From Cotesia glomerata (Eukaryota; Arthropoda; Insecta; Hymenoptera; Braconidae): a DNA stretch of 64,000 nt. The position numbers and the translations under genes are program-made. This document shows, piece by piece, positions 22,674 through 33,890 of this stretch. The stretch spans positions 4,315,771 through 4,379,770 of the forward strand of contig NC_058165.1 of assembly GCF_020080835.1 (NCBI RefSeq). Reading direction: 5' to 3'. The notes under the pieces were generated by a model that worked only from the letters and a program-made list of their open reading frames with translations, was not told the origin of the DNA and made no database searches. The first letter of the stretch is position 1. Each line of letters begins with the position of its first letter.

Positions 22674-23704
22674 CATATATAAATTTTTTAATTAACGTTA
22701 TTTTTGAGCTTTACTCGACTAGTTAAGAGATATTACGACAAAATTCCGAGTAAATTCCAACATGAGGACCAATGCAAAAGATTGATTTCTATGAAATCTA
22801 CCTAAAAAGGCTATTTGGCAGCCGAAATGAAACTGCACTGATAGAAGGATTTAGTACCAAAATTTTTAGTCATTTATTTGGGAGAAAAAAATATTTTTCA
22901 CCCATCAATATTATTTGTTACAGTTTAATAAATCATTTTTTTATTCTAAATAAATTATATTAATATAAAAAAAGCCTTATTACACGGAAATAAATATTTG
23001 TTTCCACCAAATAATATTTAGTAGTAAGCACTAAATATTTCTTTGGTAAGTATTGTCGGTAGATGGCTATGCTTTAATTCCAATTTAATTACAGCTCGAT
23101 TTTGGGAGATTTATCTTCCCTTTGAAAACACACATACTCCCAAATGGCTTATATGTCATTTCTCAGTGGTGTTTAGTTAAAATTTTTCAATTAGTCTAAT
23201 ATTACTATGTTAAAAACTTGTTTAATTTTAAATTTTATAAATGTCTCAAATAAAAAATTATAATTTAATGAGATTGTTTTCTTTATAATACCTTATATTT
23301 GTACTTAAAATTATTTATTTTTATTTTGAGTAAAAAAGTTAGGTTGTACGCTAAAATTAGTTAAAAAATGAATTTCTTTAATACCAATGAACAATTTATT
23401 GAGTAGCAATAAATAATTTGTTAAATACTACTAAATATTTATTTGGCGGAAATAAATGAGCTTTAATAAAAGATTTAGTAACTACTAGCAACCTTGCAGT
23501 CACTATGTAAATGCTGTGACTTGTGAACTATAAATAAATAAAATTTTTCTTTATTAAATAATGACTTTTGTTAAATTGCACTGTAATTTCTTAACTATTG
23601 ACGTTTTTAAAGATATAAGCTCATCCCGATGTTACACTCATAAAGAGCTTTCATTTGAGTACCTACATGCATTTTCATATCTTTTTCATATATACACATA
23701 TATA

Positions 23705-24271
23705 GGGGAAGGACGGGCAAAACGGATATGTTAATTTGAAAATGAAATAACAAATATATATTACAATCATATCCATTCTTAACTTTGGCTAATAATTTTT
23801 TGGGTAATTGAAGTTTATAATTAAAGTAAAATAAAAATAATAACAAAGAAATTCTTCTTCGAAATTAAAAAAGTCAACATTATCCGTTTTGCCCTACCAG
23901 GGCGGGCAAAATGAATACTCAGGTCGCGTAAAACGAATACTGATTGGAAAATACATTTCAATCAAAACAATCGTCGCAAAAATATCAACCGCGTCCTGAA
24001 TATGAAGAAAAAAAATCAAATCTGCATCGTCCTTAACAACATTAAACTAAGTACTGTATACTTACGATTTAAAATTTTTTTTTTTTCCTAAATTTCAATA
24101 TTTATAAAAAAAATTCCCACAAGTATGCAAAACCAATGCTTTATCGATAACGGTAAGTGTAGTTACATAATAGATTGATAGATTGCTGTCTAAAATGTTT
24201 CTATCGACCGACCAGCGATTTAAAACGATTATTCATTTTACCCGCCCTCTCCGTCTTGCCCGTCCGTCCCC
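23705..24271. mobile_element. TA-flanked TIR MITE in the centre of a palindromic unit
   Basis: The TIRs are GGGGAAGGACGGGCAAAACGG-like on the left and its inverse, with two changes, on the right. Each is flanked by TA (23703-23704 and 24272-24273). Related GGGCGGGCAAAA motifs lie inside near 23900. 567 bp, no transposase. TA duplications point to the Tc1/mariner/pogo superfamily. Confidence 0.75.
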
Positions 24272-24514
24272 TAATATACATAAATATATGAAAAATTTAT
24301 AGATGTGGGTACGCAAATGAAAGGTCTCGATGAATGTAATATCGGGATGAGCTTATATCTTTAAAAATGTCAATAGTTCACAAGATACAAGGTCATTTCT
24401 AAATTATGTATCTAAAGATAGAGAATTTTCGAATGCAACCTAAATACTTATCATCATAAATTGAATATTGGTAAAAATGATATGAAACCTTGAAAACCCG
24501 AGTAAAAACAGAAT

Positions 24515-24840
24515 TCCGCCGCACCACCGCCGCAACACCGCTGCACGGCTTTTTAAGCGCCGCACCACCGCTGCACTACAGCCGTGACAATTTTGGTTAT
24601 TTTATAAGTGCCGTATCACCACCGCACCACCGTCGTGACAAGTAAAGAATTTATCTATTCGCCGCACTACCGCCGCACCAGCGCCGTGACAAGTAAATAA
24701 ATTTCTATTCGCCGCACCACCGCCGCACCATAGCTGTGACGCGCCCGAGTAAAAATAAAATTATTAATTTTGACGAAAAAATAATAAATTTCGTTCGACC
24801 GCCGCACCACCGCTGCACCACCGCCGCACCATACCACCGT
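24515..24840 (+). repeat. GCCGCACCACC minisatellite
   Basis: Short GC-rich steps (GCCGCACCACCGC and variants with GTGACAAGTAAA linkers), repeated about a dozen times. It is strikingly GC-rich against an AT-rich background. An inverted block is at 25268-25318. Confidence 0.85.
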
Positions 24841-24907
24841 TTGATGGTATATACATTGAAATAATATATTCGTTGATCATTCAAATAGCTTAACTAAATT
24901 TTTTAAG

Positions 24908-24990
24908 TTAAGTATGGCTTGCAGTGCAGTTGGCAATGTTCGAGACTTCCATGCAGACGATCCAGGTTCGAATCCCATCACAGTTCAATT
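24908..24990 (+). mobile_element. tRNA-like SINE head
   Basis: Box B GGTTCGAATCCC (about 24964-24975) and a weak box A (AGTGCAGTTGG) lie about 50 bases apart. The anticodon arm and acceptor do not fold cleanly, so this is a tRNA-derived repeat rather than a tRNA gene. A short open frame through it is incidental. Confidence 0.5.
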
Positions 24991-25545
24991 TTTAAAATTC
25001 TTTCAGAGTATTTCAAGAGGCGTACCGCTTCTGTGCAACCCGAGGACGAAATTAAAAATCTACATCAACAATACGACTAAAAAAATCAATAATTTCGCGG
25101 TGCTTTGGCCTGATTAAAAAAAAAATTTTTTTTTTAATATTAGGCATTCGATTAAAAGGAGGTTGATCAATAGGTCTTACATAAAGATTTCTAGTCGCAT
25201 TATTTATTAATTAATTATTGCGTGATAAATTAATTATGATACCATTTTTTGTGAAATTGTAGGTATGATTTAGCATTGGTGCGGCGGTGGTGCAGCGGTG
25301 ATGCGGCGGTCGAACGAAATTTATTATTTTTCCGTAAAAAATAATAATTTCATTTTTACTCGGGAAGGCACAAATTCAAGTCAAGACTTTTTCAGCGATA
25401 CCAAATTTAACCATAAAAACCCATTTTATCATATAAATACACTGGCCACAAAATTTTGTTTATTCTCTTAATAATATAGACTACTAAATAATTTAATAAC
25501 TATCATTAAATTTTATTAAATAGAACTAAATCCTTCTATCATAGG

Positions 25546-26920
25546 AGCGCCTAATTATCGTCCTATTACATCTCTTTTATTTTTATTTAATTATTATTTA
25601 ATAATTAAATGAGCATTATAAGTCTTGCACTTTTAGATTTACCAAACTTTTTTAAGAATCCTGACATTTCTAAGCTACTTGACCAGTAGGTCTCTTTAAG
25701 GATCTATTTTACGGTTGAAGAAGCTAGATGGCAAACGGGATAGTTTGTACGATAGCGATATAAGCATTGTTTTATCAATATCCTGCTAAAATCACGAGTA
25801 TCTACGATCCATGAAACGAGAGATGAAGAATCTGAATAACTGGTAGACCAGAGTACTGTATAGTTGTGATAGATTCCGGATGCAATCGGCGAAAGCAACT
25901 TGATGAAGACTATAATCTTCGGACATCAGATGCTGTTGATCGAATTCCATTAGGTGAAAAGAGTCCAACGTTCTTAGAAAGTACACGTGACGTACTAAAC
26001 ACAATATACATACATATTATTCATCAAAGAGATAGGAGAATGATAGGTTTTAGATGAAAATATTTGTCCGATGAAAATCTGATTGATTACCGTACTCTAA
26101 AGATTACTGTCTGGTCAGTGGTAGTTCACTTCGAATAAATAAAGTAGAGGAGGCTCACGAGGTATTTTATTACGTATTTTTAAGCTAAGAAAACACATTC
26201 CTTATTTAATGACGGGATTATAACTGTTGTACTTTTTATTATTCTTGATATTTTAAATAGTTATTTTGTGTATAAGAACGAATTAACATTTTTCTCGTGG
26301 GAACTATTTTTATTAATTTAGAAAAGTGTTTTATATTTAAAGTATAAGTTTTAACAATATCATTTTTTTTTAATTTATTAAAAATAATTAAATTTTATTT
26401 AATAAAAAAAATAATTAATCATGACGAAAATTGGGAAAAAGGTTCTTGAAGAGAAAAATTTGGAAAATCTAAATGTGCACGCCTCATAGTCTCATTTTCG
26501 AGAATAAAATTGATTAAAATAAAATACAAAAAAACAAAATAATATAAAACAGAAAACTCTGCTATGCTTTAGTGGAGAGCCTGACTTTAAGGGGTTACAA
26601 GGGTTTCCTCCGGGAAAAAATGGTCTGTTTTCAACAATTTTTTTTTAATATAAAAAATGAAATATTTTATTCAAACTTTTTACTGTCTTAAAGATACATG
26701 TTTAATAAGGGATTACTGAAATTAAAAAAAAAAATATTAAAAACTCTGCCATTGTAACGTCATTTCCGGCGAGCCCTCGAAAAAAAGATGTGCCTGCGTG
26801 CACAGCAGAACTCCTAGCAGGATTATTAAAAGTGAAAAAAAAAAATTTGTGGTTTAGTTAAGACTTCAAACTAGGTCTTGAACGAAGGAAAAAGAAAAAA
26901 AATGATGTTGTATAGCCCCA
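25546..26920. other. Intergenic, with one dispersed repeat
   Basis: 25680-26160 has near-balanced composition and short open frames on both strands; I recognise none. 26440-26590 matches 57630-57740 in inverted orientation (shared GCAGAGTTTTCTGTTTT and AATCAATTTTATT phrases, and a GCACGCCTCATA flank), so it is a dispersed repeat. Confidence 0.4.

Positions 26921-26977
<57 letters not shown>
26921..26977 (+). repeat. (AAT)n tract at the 5' edge of a LINE
   Basis: About 18 AAT triplets directly abut the first coding base of the R4/Dong-like remnant. The 3' side of the same remnant also meets (AAT)n. Confidence 0.95.
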
Positions 26978-26978
<1 letters not shown>

Positions 26979-28568
26979 CATGCGGTCTCCGAAGTCCAAG
27001 CAACTCTCCGTAGCGAGTATGTTAGGAGACTCCGAAAAATTTGGTCCTCCGAACTTTCCGGTAAAAATAAAGTCTCCGCTACTAACACGCTCGCTGTCCC
27101 AGTCTTACTATACTCTTTCGGTGTCTTAAAATGGGCCCGAAAGGATCTGCGAGATCTCGACATCAGAACCCGTAAGACTATCAACATGAACCGGAGCATG
27201 CACCCCAATTCATCAGTCGCCAGATTATACACTGATAAAAAAATTGACTTGACTCAAGACCCAAACTCTTGAACCAAGAATACCATTTTGAAGAAAATGA
27301 TTTTCTTGAGTCAAGAGAATAAATTCTTGAGCTAAGAAATTATTCTTGGTCTAAGAAAATTTTCTTGAGTCAAGAATTTATTCTCTTGACTCAAGAAAAT
27401 CATTTTCTTCAAAATGGAATTCTTGGTTCAAGAGTTTGACTCTTGAGTCAAGTCAATTTTTTTATCAGTGTACCTCTCCCGGTCGATCGGTGGGAGAGGT
27501 TTGCAGAGCTTGGAGCGGCTTCACGATCGTTTAGTCCTGGGTTTAACACACGAAGTTGTCAATTTCACTGCAGATGAGGATGACTTTCTTATGCAAATTG
27601 TTCATAAACATGAGAATGCGCATAAGGGGTCGTTCTTATATAAGGCAGCAATATATGCGGCAAGAACCCTTGGTCTTGGAGAAATAAACGCTCTTATGGA
27701 ACTCCGAAAGGAGGAATTCAAGAGCGCCATCAGGAACGCCGAGGAAAAACTACTCCTAGGCAAACTGATGGACAAGTCTATGCACAGCGTGTTCTTCAAA
27801 CACGTGCGTGATCATGGCTTGTCCACCCAGCTGACGTTTTCCTTCTTAAAGTCAGCTGGCCTGATGTCCGAGACTGAAGGGTTCATATTTGCTTGCCAAG
27901 ATGGTGTCATTAACACTCTAGAGTACCGTAGCAAGGTGCTCCAGGTGCAGCTCCCGGACACGACCTGCAGGGCGTGTAAACTACATCCGGAGACGCTTAT
28001 GCACATTTTGTCAGCATGTCCTGTGCTGGCGAGAGGTGCATACATCCAGCGTCACAATGCTGCCCTGAGAGTACTGTACTACTATCTTCGTCACCGCTAC
28101 GGTATTGACGTGACACCGGTGCTGCCTTATCTGCCAGGAGATATTCCCCAGGTTGTTGAGAATGACAGTTGCAAAATTTATTGGAACATGCCGTTTGCAA
28201 CAACTCGGCGGATAGATCACAACAAACCTGATATTGTGCTCTTCGACAAGGCTACTCGTGACATTTATGTCATTGAGTTCTCGGCCCCGGCTGAATACAA
28301 CATCTCAGCCAAAGAAGAGCACAAAAGACAGATATATCAGGATCTCCTGTTTGAAATTGGCAAACTTTACCCAGGTTACCGTGTCAAGCTCGTCGTCCTG
28401 ATTGTTGGCGTCCTCGGAGGGATGAAACAGTCTTTTGTATCCTCACTTGCCAGAGTTCCAGCTTGCTCATCAAAAGCTGAATTCTTGGCGGTCAGGATGC
28501 AGAAGGCTGTCATACTAGGTTCCCTCCGTCTACTTAGGAAAATGACTTTGGCCTGCTGTGATCACTAA
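26976..28568 (+). pseudogene. R4/Dong-like non-LTR retrotransposon polyprotein, C-terminal part, split by a MITE
   Basis: This is the end of a site-specific LINE polyprotein (reverse transcriptase linker, zinc knuckle, restriction-like endonuclease). The first piece, 26976-27229, encodes the post-RT region including LDIRTRKTINMNRSMH. The second, 27473-28568, continues with LSRSIGGRGLQSLE. In the second piece a CX2CX8HX4C knuckle lies near residues 167-184 (counted from 27468). The endonuclease motif follows: KPD at 253-255 and a Glu at 270, in a KPD-X14-E arrangement. A 241-bp MITE separates the pieces. The palm domain with the catalytic FADD-type motif and all N-terminal fingers are absent: the copy is 5' truncated exactly at an (AAT)n tract. 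The 3' UTR (28569-28667) again runs into (TAA)n. Dong of silkworm is known to insert in TAA repeats, which fits. Dead copy. Confidence 0.85.
27230..27470. mobile_element. Perfect foldback MITE inserted in the LINE frame
   Basis: The ends are CACTGATAAAAAAATTGAC and its inverse GTCAATTTTTTTATCAGTG, with TA on both sides (27228-27229 and 27471-27472). The whole 241 bp is almost one hairpin made of ACTTGACTCAAGA and CTTGAACC modules. It shares only the CACTGATA cap with the other MITEs of that type. The reading frame of the LINE is continuous if the MITE and one TA are left out. Confidence 0.9.
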
Positions 28569-28667
28569 CCGCCTTGTTGTGCGGAGTGGTACAGCAGTAA
28601 TGGATGGAGCTCAGGCTGGGCCCTCGCAGAATCGGACTCCGGGGACAACCCCCCTGAGCATTTAATA

Positions 28668-29190
<523 letters not shown>

Positions 29191-30280
29191 ATTTTAATAA
29201 TTTTTTAATTATTTTATTTTTATTTAAATTTCATATATTGGTAAAATAAGTCAATTATACAATATTAGTGTTATTTAATAAAAAAAGCTTTCATTAATTA
29301 TTTTCCAAATTTTAAAAGCAACGTTACTCAAAATTGTCTTTAAAAATTATCCTTTCTATTTTTAAAAAATATTAAATATTTATTTTAATATTAAAAATTT
29401 TATAAATTTACTGTTATTAGTTAAAAAAAAAAAATAATTACAAAATAATTTAATACTGTTGATAATTTTTAATTTAAAAAATTAATACGTAAGTAATTGA
29501 ATTTATTAAAAATAATGATTTCTAATTAGTAAATATATATTTACAACTGTACCGGAAATCAAGAATCCATTAAATATAAAATATGAAACAAAATATTTTT
29601 TAAAGTTTAAGGTCATTGAAGTATTTAATTAACATTGAAGTTTTAATTACGTATGAGAAAGTAATAATTCATGAGTTACGTATTTAATTAATATTATTGA
29701 GTATTTAAATAAATGAATTATGAAGAGCCTCAAAATGAATATTAAGAGACTATAAAATGATGTAGGTCGTAGGATCGAGTACATGAGTATCGCGATTGGA
29801 TACCGGATGCAGAATGCAGCTCGGTGAAAGTGAGTGAACAAGAATAGTGGGTAAAGAGGAGTCCGATAATGATAAAAAGAGAAAAAGGCCAAGGAATCTC
29901 CATAGGAAGGCTCGAGTCTTCCTGAAAACACGCCAGCCAGCCGGCAAATATATCCGGATAAGAGTTAAACTATAGTCGGATGACCCTGAACTCCTTTTCT
30001 ATGCTCTGAATCAGCGCAGTATGCTGTAGTGGGGAAGATTCAAGATGATTGAAAAGAGAATCGTCAGGGTATGCGTAGGAGGTGAAAGTGAACCGACTCG
30101 TGTATATTAGGCTGAATCATTTTACTCAACTCGCCCAAAACCCGAATTTATATGTACACATCGTTATTACATCTTATTTACAAACGAAAGTTGTTACTTT
30201 TTTAATTTTAATCACTAATATTTATTCTTTGAGTTTGAAATGAAAATTTTATTCTTAAAAGTTCTTACCAAGTTTTACTT
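29191..30280. other. Intergenic, no gene supported
   Basis: 29191-29740 is AT-rich. 29740-30130 is GC-richer and looks single-copy, with overlapping minus-strand frames of 65-94 codons. These lack any family signature, so I do not call them. Confidence 0.4.
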
Positions 30281-30439
30281 TCGTTATATATTATAAGATT
30301 CATGAAAAAAAAATTTAGTTGTATTAATTCAAGAAATTCATTTAAAAAAATTAATCCTTGGACAGAAAGCAGAAAATTTAATTTTCCAACGCAACGAAAC
30401 ATTTCATTTTCTTCTTACCCAAAATTTGCTTTTGCTTCA

Positions 30440-30500
30440 TTTATTTATTATTTAATTTCAATGCCAAGGCAGTATAGCCAAATGGCAAAAGTATACAAAC
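30440..30500 (-). mobile_element. LINE 3' tail remnant in arm B
   Basis: On the plus strand it reads ATGCCAAGGCAGTATAGCC and AAATGGCAAAAGTATAC, matching the tails next to the LINE fragments at 50640 and 57945. No coding sequence is attached. Confidence 0.6.
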
Positions 30501-31249
30501 AAAAAAGTATAATAAAGTAAACGTATAAATGATGAAGATATAAAATTTTTAATTTTAGACATTAAAAAAAATCTATTTTCTTAAATTTAAAATGTAATTA
30601 TGATAGATTCAAGAAAAGTATAAATTTGAATGTAAGGATTAAAGAATTAACATGTGAAGCAAATACATAAAGATGATAATTTAAGATAACTCATGTAATA
30701 AAATTGAGTAAATGAATATCAATAGTTGAAAAATAAAGATTTATTGTTTCCATTAAACAATAACAATAAATGATCTTCTATATTATTTGTATGAAACTTT
30801 CATGCATACATATTACACTGAAAGAAAAATTAACTTGAATCGAGAAGAAAAATTCTCAAATCAAGTGAAATTAACTTACACCGAGGAAAATTTATATTAG
30901 TTTAAATTAAGAATTTTTCTACTCAAATCAAGAAGATTAAGTTTTTCAAATTTATTTACTTAATTCTAGTTAAATTTTTTTCCTATGTATAAATTTTGAT
31001 AAAATTTTAAGATTTAAACTGTCAATCTTATAACTAAAAATTAAAACTGTATCTATGTGAAATTTTGGGCGATTGTGCAATTATATAGATTATATATATT
31101 ATTGTGAAGATTATTTAATAAAGATTGATTCTATAACTCAACAAAATTATTTATCATGATAAAAATAAATAAAAAACATCAAAATAAACTGAAAATTTTA
31201 AGGAGTAAAGGAAACACTGAGCAATTTTTAAAATAAAAATTAAGAAAAT

Positions 31250-31796
31250 TATTCGAGCTCAGAAACATAACTTTTGTGTTTTATTTTGAGCTCTCCAAGC
31301 TCAAAAAGAGAAATATTCTCTGTTTTTGAGCTCTTCGAGCTCAAAAGTCTGATGAGACAGACACAATACCATTTTTGGAATTTTCAAACTACGATTACTT
31401 TTGAATGGATCAATCGATTTTCAAGTTGGCGGCGATCGATGTTAATTTTTAAGCTCTATTAAAAATTAGCAATGATGAAAATCGATCTAATAAAAAATTT
31501 CGGAGTTATTTTGAAAAAAACACTTTTTTCAATCGATCTGGTTTTTCAATTTTAAGAGCGGATTAGTTTTTGGGATTGATCAGTGGAGTCGCTTAGGAGT
31601 CATTTCAAAAAAAATAATTTTTTGAAAATTTCAATTTTTTTAATTTCTCCAAATCTAGTCAGGGAAACTTCCTAGAACCTCAGAACGTCAAGATCTGATG
31701 AAAACTTGATTTTCAAAAAACGATTGTAAAATTGTTGGGTAAAAATAATAACTTCTCTATTTCCGAAAATTTTTGATTTTCTTAGCGGGAAGTTAA
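31250..31796 (-). mobile_element. Truncated AACTTCCCGC-family element in arm B
   Basis: Ends TTAGCGGGAAGTT near 31796 in plus orientation and carries two GAGCTC palindromes near 31290 and 31335. It is the counterpart of 5218-5761 with the same truncation point. Confidence 0.65.
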
Positions 31797-32151
31797 AAAA
31801 TTTAAATTTTTTAAATATCATAAATATGTAAACTCCAAGAATGCCTTAATGGGGATGTCCAATAGAAACATTTCTTTATTGGATAATATCAAAGCAATAT
31901 CACAAAAAAGAAATATCACTAAAGGCCAACCACCTGGTCGGCATTTAATTTCTTAAGTCTAACCGTAAATTTTGATACCCTCTACCATAATGTTTACTGA
32001 CTATAATTAAAACCTTAAACTAACATAAAAATAATTAAATAAAAAAAACCTAAAAATAAAAATAAAAATAATGAAGATAAAATTATATTAATCTATTCAA
32101 AACTAAGACTTAAAAATAATCTGAAAAAAAAAAAAAACATTAATAAACTTA

Positions 32152-32754
32152 TTATCTATTACCCCTTCGTTTTTTGGGCTGAATTACATCTATGACCATC
32201 GCTTTTCTCTTCCCTTGGTTGACGTCCTTCTTCGGGCGACTCTTCAAATGCTCTAAAACTCCTTTAAGCTTGTCTTCCATCGGGTACAGACTGGGAGCTG
32301 TTTTTTCTTCTCGACATATCCTTTTTTTGTGATTGGCTTGGGTCCTATCAATTTGATTGTTTTCAAAAAACACTCCTCTATTCACATTCCGAAATTTCGG
32401 AATAGCAATAGGACGAGTGTCTCGCGGTAAAACACTGAAATTTAATTTTTGAGCCGCCCGGTTTATTCGCTCAGGTTGTTCCACGGTTATTTCTTCTTCT
32501 TGACGGTTTTCGGGGTTCTCCAGTTCTTCTTGGTCCTCTCTGTGAGTATCTTCTGTCCTGTCACTCTCTTCTATCACGAATAACTCTCGACGAATAGTTA
32601 GAGGCTGGTTAAACCTCAAATAATCTTCCGGGAAGTATTTTAAAATGGTTTTTCCCGGAGTTGGAGGATTTTTGGTGATGTCAATGCTACAATCTATGTA
32701 CGCAATTGACTCCATAATTTCTTCATTGTAGGCCTTGACATCAAAGTTTTCCAT
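32152..32754 (-). CDS. Unrecognised 200-aa acidic protein with basic C-terminal tail, copy B
   Basis: Same length and start as copy A at 4264. Twelve residues differ: positions 6, 22, 23, 46, 64, 80, 131, 140, 157, 158, 199 and 200. The acidic block, the central Pro/Arg region and the PKKRR tail are kept. No stop or frameshift has accumulated. The putative upstream acceptor (TTTTTTCAG) and the donor CT|GTAAGC are also kept. Flanking non-coding DNA looks about equally conserved, so selection on the protein is not shown by this pair alone. No paralogue elsewhere in the window. Function unknown. Confidence 0.6.
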   Translation of the reverse strand: MENFDVKAYNEEIMESIAYIDCSIDITKNPPTPGKTILKYFPEDYLRFNQPLTIRRELFVIEESDRTEDTHREDQEELENPENRQEEEITVEQPERINRAAQKLNFSVLPRDTRPIAIPKFRNVNRGVFFENNQIDRTQANHKKRICREEKTAPSLYPMEDKLKGVLEHLKSRPKKDVNQGKRKAMVIDVIQPKKRRGNR

Positions 32755-33367
32755 TTTTGAAAAAAATAATTATTATTATAATTCACTGAAAAAATAAATT
32801 AATTTTGTATCGACACGTGGTTTAAAATAAGGTTATGAAAAACTTGGATTTTGATTTTTATAACTAATTAACACAATTAAAAAAAATTTTATTAACGAAT
32901 CAACAAATTCACAATTTAAACACAATGAATACTTTAGCAAAATTAAATTAGCGTTAAAAATAATTAAAAATTTGGTGATGTAGGTAAAGATGTGGGAAGA
33001 AAGTAATTTGAAGCAGACACGAGGTTAACTTGATGACTGTTCAACTAGTTCTGACTATATCATAGAGTATACAGGCTTACAGAGGTTATACAGCGCTGCA
33101 CTGCTACGTGACAGACTATACGCAACTACCTAAAGTTACTATAGAATCTATAGAACGTGCCCACGTGACATCTAACAACCTAAAAATTACCTTAAGTTTT
33201 TTTAATTTATAGCAATTTACCCACTAAAAACAATAATTCAAAACTGTTAATAATTATTAACGACTAAATTTATTTTATATTTGATGAATAAATATAATCA
33301 CATATATGTAATTAACCGTCTCGAAAATTATGATAAGTATACCATGCGATACAAAGTATAGAAGATA

Positions 33368-33511
33368 CTAGTATACGTTGCGCGCGCAAGCACGCTTTTG
33401 AATGTAGTATGAAATTATATATATTTTCATGCTTATGATATATTTGTTCAATCACTTTATAAATAGTTTGTTGGTATGATATATTTTTATATTTTTCATC
33501 TAATTATAAGA
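33368..33511 (-). mobile_element. Mini-Helitron of the second family
   Basis: On the minus strand it ends with GCGTGCTTGCGCGCGC, then a short spacer and CTAG, followed by T. It shares TATATTTTCATGCTTATGAT with 10346-10483. The 5' border (TCTTATAATTAG) is uncertain. It lies exactly at the outer border of arm B. Confidence 0.5.
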
Positions 33512-33785
33512 GTGGATTAATGTAGATATTGTAGATACAATGTAAGAGTGACTACATGATATATTCTAAAATTATGTATACTCGTCAGTTACGTAATCGC
33601 TGAGAGATAACCTAAAAATTATTTCTGGTATTATATTTTTTAAATATAATTACATTAATTCTAAAAAAAAATTTATACGCTTTTATGTTTTCTCAAATAA
33701 TTTTTTAATCATTAGAAAATTGGTATTATAATTAAATATGAATTTTAAAACATCCAAAAGAAGAAACAAAAGAGTAAAAATAATT

Positions 33786-33890
33786 AGGAAAACGGTTGAT
33801 CCTGAAGGCCATCCCTGCACTTCTTCCCGCTACTTTTGTAATTAAACGCTCAAAATTGCACTTATTACGTTTTTGAGCTCTTCAATGCCA
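33786..33890 (-). mobile_element. AACTTCCCGC-family 3' end fragment
   Basis: Starts AGGAAAACGGTTGA and continues GAAGGCCATCCCTGCA, the inverse of the right end at 8066. It stops after one GAGCTC motif. Confidence 0.6.

Larger units (their letters stand above)
24497..25364. mobile_element. CCCGAGTAAAAA TIR element carrying a GC-rich minisatellite
   Basis: The ends are CCCGAGTAAAAA and TTTTTACTCGGG. Helitron H3 contains the empty site (CCTTGAAAAGGCACAAG near 54873), so the insertion of 868 bp is shown directly; the target gain is two bases (AA). Internally it holds GCCGCACCACC repeats at 24515-24840, an inverted short block at 25268-25318, and a tRNA-like segment. A CCCGAGTAAAAATAAAATTA motif recurs inside at 24747, so the present copy may be a composite of two elements. 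Confidence 0.7.
23485..25480 (-). mobile_element. Non-autonomous Helitron, one palindromic unit (copy H2)
   Basis: On the minus strand it begins TCTATATTATTAAGAG (25480) and ends GTGACTGCAAGGTTGCTAG (23485), followed by T, matching H1 and H3. The 3' hairpin is AGTCAC with GTGACT, with a loop enlarged compared with H3. The base before the TC is G rather than A. Only one palindromic unit is present (about 23605-24370), and a TIR MITE sits in its centre. A second TIR element is at 24497-25364. Without these two insertions it would be about 560 bp. Confidence 0.65.
22836..25545. mobile_element. CACTGATA-family MITE split by Helitron H2
   Basis: The left end CACTGATAGAAGGATTTAGT is at 22836. The matching right end (ACTAAATCCTTCTATCAT) is at about 25526-25543. 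The left half runs to 23484 and the right half resumes at 25481. Between them lies Helitron H2, so about 700 bp of MITE were split by about 2 kb of later insertions. Confidence 0.55.
30281..33367 (-). repeat. Arm B of the 3.1 kb inverted duplication
   Basis: Reverse-complement partner of 3649-6738. Outer border: AGTATCTTCTATA, adjoining a mini-Helitron end at 33368. Inner border: AACGAAAGT near 30281. The arms are about 23.5 kb apart and point towards each other. Confidence 0.85.

Noticed and set aside
25704..26057. Overlapping frames of 63-70 codons on both strands
   Set aside because: No similarity, splice or start evidence, and both strands are equally open.
26858..27232. 124-residue minus-strand frame with a poly-Ile run
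   Set aside because: Antisense of the LINE coding sequence plus the (AAT)n tract. Other minus-strand frames at 27602-28220 are likewise antisense shadows of the LINE.
29647..29947. Two overlapping minus-strand frames of 65-94 codons
   Set aside because: Hydrophobic Phe/Leu/Ser-rich content from purine-rich antisense DNA; no supporting signal.
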